24,052 nucleotides of DNA from positions 1 to 24,052 of the forward strand of contig DAOWOF010000008.1 in NCBI GenBank assembly GCA_030642205.1, written 5' to 3'. Origin of the DNA: Desulfobacteraceae bacterium (GTDB taxonomy: Bacteria; Desulfobacterota; DSM-4660; Desulfatiglandales; Desulfatiglandaceae). The notes beneath the pieces are model-generated. The model made no database searches. It had not been told where the DNA came from and saw only the letters and a list, made by a program, of their open reading frames with translations. Positions 22,285 through 24,052 of this stretch are shown here, piece after piece. Position numbers and translations under genes: made by a program. Numbering within the stretch: the stretch's first letter is position 1; every line of letters begins with the position of its first letter.

Positions 22285-23793
22285 GTGACGGCAAAGGCTA
22301 TAATGATATTGGGCACAGGAAGTGATGTGGGAAAATCCATAGTTGCCGCCGCCTTTTGCCGGATTTTTAAAAGAAAGGGTTTTCGGGTTGCCCCTTTCAA
22401 GGCCCAAAATATGTCCAATAACTCCTATGTAACCGAAGAGGGCGGAGAAATTGGCCGCGCTCAGGTTGTTCAGGCTGAAGCTGCGGGAGAACTTCCTTCT
22501 ATCCATATGAATCCTATCCTGCTGAAACCTTCTTCGGAGATGGGATCTCAAGTAGTTTTGCAAGGTAAAGTTTTTGATCAGATGGATGCCAAAAATTATC
22601 ATGCCTATAAACCCAGGTTAAAAAAAGCGGTCATGGAATCCTATCGCCGCCTGGCTGACAAATATGACTTGATCGTTATGGAAGGGGCTGGAAGTTGTTG
22701 TGAGATGAATCTTAAAAAAAATGATCTGGTTAACTTTGCCATGGCCAAGGCAGCAAATGCCCCCTGTATCCTTGTGGCAGACATAGACAGAGGCGGAGTA
22801 TTCGCCCAGATTATCGGCTCCTATCATCTTATGACCAGAAAAGAAAAAGATCTTCTTATTGGTTTTATAATCAACAAGTTTCGTGGAGACCCTGATCTAT
22901 TTACCTCCGGAATTGAATATATTGAAAAAAAGACAGGAAAACCAGTGCTGGGTCTTGTCCCTTTTTATAAAGACATTCATATTGATTCTGAAGATTCGGT
23001 GGCAGTCCAGGAGGATAAATGGGTGACAAAACCCATCGACATGAAAACTGTTAATATTGCGGTTTTAAAACTACCATCAATCTCTAATTTTACAGACCTT
23101 CAGATATTGGAATGTGAGCCTGATGTTATTGTTAATTTTATTTTTCACCCAACCGACTTAACTGCTGACTATGATATGCTTGTAATCCCAGGCACAAAAA
23201 ATGTTATGGAGGATGCAATCTGGCTTTCCCGCTCAGGCTGGAAAAAATCCATTAACTCTTTTACTGAGAACGGCGGCAGGCTCCTTGGGATCTGTGGAGG
23301 TTATCAACTGATGGGAAAACAGATTAATGACCCCATGAAAATAGAGTCACACCATAAAGAGGTAAAAGGATTAGGGCTGCTGCCCATTGTCACTACTCTT
23401 GAGGAAGAAAAGATAGTTCACAGGGTTAAAGGAATATGCCTGATAAACCATGAACAAATTAGCGGTTATGAAATCCATATGGGAAGAAGCGCTGCCTTGA
23501 ATGGACAGGGAGAACCATTCCTGAAAATCCATAAAATAGGGGATAAGACCTGGCATAATGATGGCTGGATCATTAAGGATGGCTTAATAGCCGGGACCTA
23601 TGTACATGGTATCCTTGATTCTTCCGGTTTCAGAGGAGATTTGTTAAACGCCATCCGAAGCTCAAAAGGCCTGCGGAACCGCTCTCCCAGTCAGGGGCGC
23701 CTGGCGCGCTTTCATCAGTATGACCTTCTCGCGGATCATTTTGAATTACATTGCAGGGTGAATGATATTATATCTTTATCCATGGAGATATAA
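22285..23793 (+). CDS. cobQ: Cobyric acid synthase (glutamine-hydrolysing)
   Basis: Amidates four side chains of adenosylcobyrinic acid a,c-diamide to give adenosylcobyric acid (also called CbiP). 502 aa, as expected. The N-terminal ATP domain has G-T-G-S-D-V-G-K-S (10-18) and P-F-K-A-Q-N-M-S-N-N (37-46). V-A-D-I-D-R-G-G-V-F-A (164-174) is diagnostic. The C-terminal class I glutaminase domain has the nucleophile C337 in G-I-C-G-G-Y-Q (335-341) and H441 in Y-V-H-G-I-L-D (439-445). The start is GTG at 22285-22287, with AAGGGA 11 nt upstream. It works several steps after CbiK, encoded 5 kb away on the same strand. Confidence 0.97.
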   Translation: MTAKAIMILGTGSDVGKSIVAAAFCRIFKRKGFRVAPFKAQNMSNNSYVTEEGGEIGRAQVVQAEAAGELPSIHMNPILLKPSSEMGSQVVLQGKVFDQMDAKNYHAYKPRLKKAVMESYRRLADKYDLIVMEGAGSCCEMNLKKNDLVNFAMAKAANAPCILVADIDRGGVFAQIIGSYHLMTRKEKDLLIGFIINKFRGDPDLFTSGIEYIEKKTGKPVLGLVPFYKDIHIDSEDSVAVQEDKWVTKPIDMKTVNIAVLKLPSISNFTDLQILECEPDVIVNFIFHPTDLTADYDMLVIPGTKNVMEDAIWLSRSGWKKSINSFTENGGRLLGICGGYQLMGKQINDPMKIESHHKEVKGLGLLPIVTTLEEEKIVHRVKGICLINHEQISGYEIHMGRSAALNGQGEPFLKIHKIGDKTWHNDGWIIKDGLIAGTYVHGILDSSGFRGDLLNAIRSSKGLRNRSPSQGRLARFHQYDLLADHFELHCRVNDIISLSMEI

Positions 23794-23920
23794 CAGCATA
23801 CCAAACCTGTTTCTCCCCTGATCGGTTGTTCAAATAAATGGTTCCAACGGATTTAGGTGGAGCCACTCTAATCCATCGAATTTATTGCTTCACAGCAGGT
23901 CTATTATTTCATTTTATACA

Positions 23921-24052
23921 ATGGTCATTTTTATCGAATCGCTCCCGTTTTTTGTTAAAAAGTGGTTCTACGAAAATTGCTTGCCAAATATGCGGAAACA
24001 TATAACAGAAGGCGGTTTAATAAGAAGCCTTGGTGGCCGGGATGAAGTTAAA
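23921..24052 (+). other. Open frame cut by the right edge, possibly a REP/IS200-type transposase-associated fragment
   Basis: The frame is open from 23822 to the window end, with ATG codons at 23921 and 23990. It ends in M-R-K-H-I-T-E-G-G-L-I-R-S-L-G-G-R-D-E-V-K. The G-G-L-I-R-S-L-G-G segment recalls a region found in the C-terminal half of many REP-associated Y1 transposase proteins of Deltaproteobacteria. Neither ATG has a visible SD and the residues before the motif do not fit well, so this may be a decayed remnant. The recognition is from memory of the family and is weak. Confidence 0.25.

Noticed and set aside
22140..22602. Long minus-strand frames opposite the methyltransferase and cobQ
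   Set aside because: They lie opposite genes with clear catalytic motifs and show no family features or start signals of their own.

Overview
The window looks like chromosomal core DNA of an anaerobic Desulfobacterota (former Deltaproteobacteria, Desulfobacterales-like) bacterium. It is AT-rich. The gene order DUF2065-queA-tgt-yajC-secD-secF is followed by a membrane-anchored TPR protein, there is a class II cobaltochelatase CbiK (anaerobic B12 route), and there are two DUF1329 proteins. The assignment is inference from gene content and style, not a database match. Several starts are GTG or TTG with good Shine-Dalgarno (SD) sequences.

Layout. (1) 1-260: the left edge cuts a minus-strand gene for a four-helix-bundle protein (23S rRNA intervening-sequence type), with a 7-bp tandem repeat just upstream of it. 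(2) 261-11640, all minus strand. Read in the direction of transcription this is DUF2065, queA, tgt (queuosine tRNA modification), yajC, secD, secF (Sec accessory complex), a TPR protein and a MutT-type Nudix hydrolase, then an unusual DUF898-TPR fusion protein and an M48 Ste24-like membrane protease. (3) 11943-14702, plus strand: a GAF protein, a divergent kinase-like protein whose catalytic loop carries His in place of Asn, a universal-stress-like protein with a degenerate nucleotide loop, and a lipoprotein cyclophilin. This is the best candidate for an undescribed signalling module. (4) 15028-17853, plus strand: a zinc-ribbon/FGNG small protein, a U32 peptidase-family protein, cbiK and a cupin, tightly spaced and ending at a hairpin. 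(5) 17947-20861, minus strand: two paralogous secreted DUF1329 proteins, bracketed by two copies of a diverged ~43-bp intergenic repeat. (6) 21427-23793, plus strand: a SAM-dependent methyltransferase coupled to cobQ (cobyric acid synthase). (7) The right edge holds an open frame whose end resembles part of a REP/IS200-type transposase-associated protein.

How the parts fit. Regions 2, 4 and 6 are mostly housekeeping: Q-tRNA modification, protein export and cobalamin synthesis. CbiK and CobQ act early and late in corrin assembly but are split here by the DUF1329 pair. The less conventional material is the GAF/kinase/Usp/cyclophilin cluster, the DUF898-TPR fusion, an apparent extra membrane hairpin in SecF, the orphan DUF1329 tandem, and structured repeats in the intergenic DNA. 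No rRNA, tRNA, CRISPR array or complete mobile element was seen.
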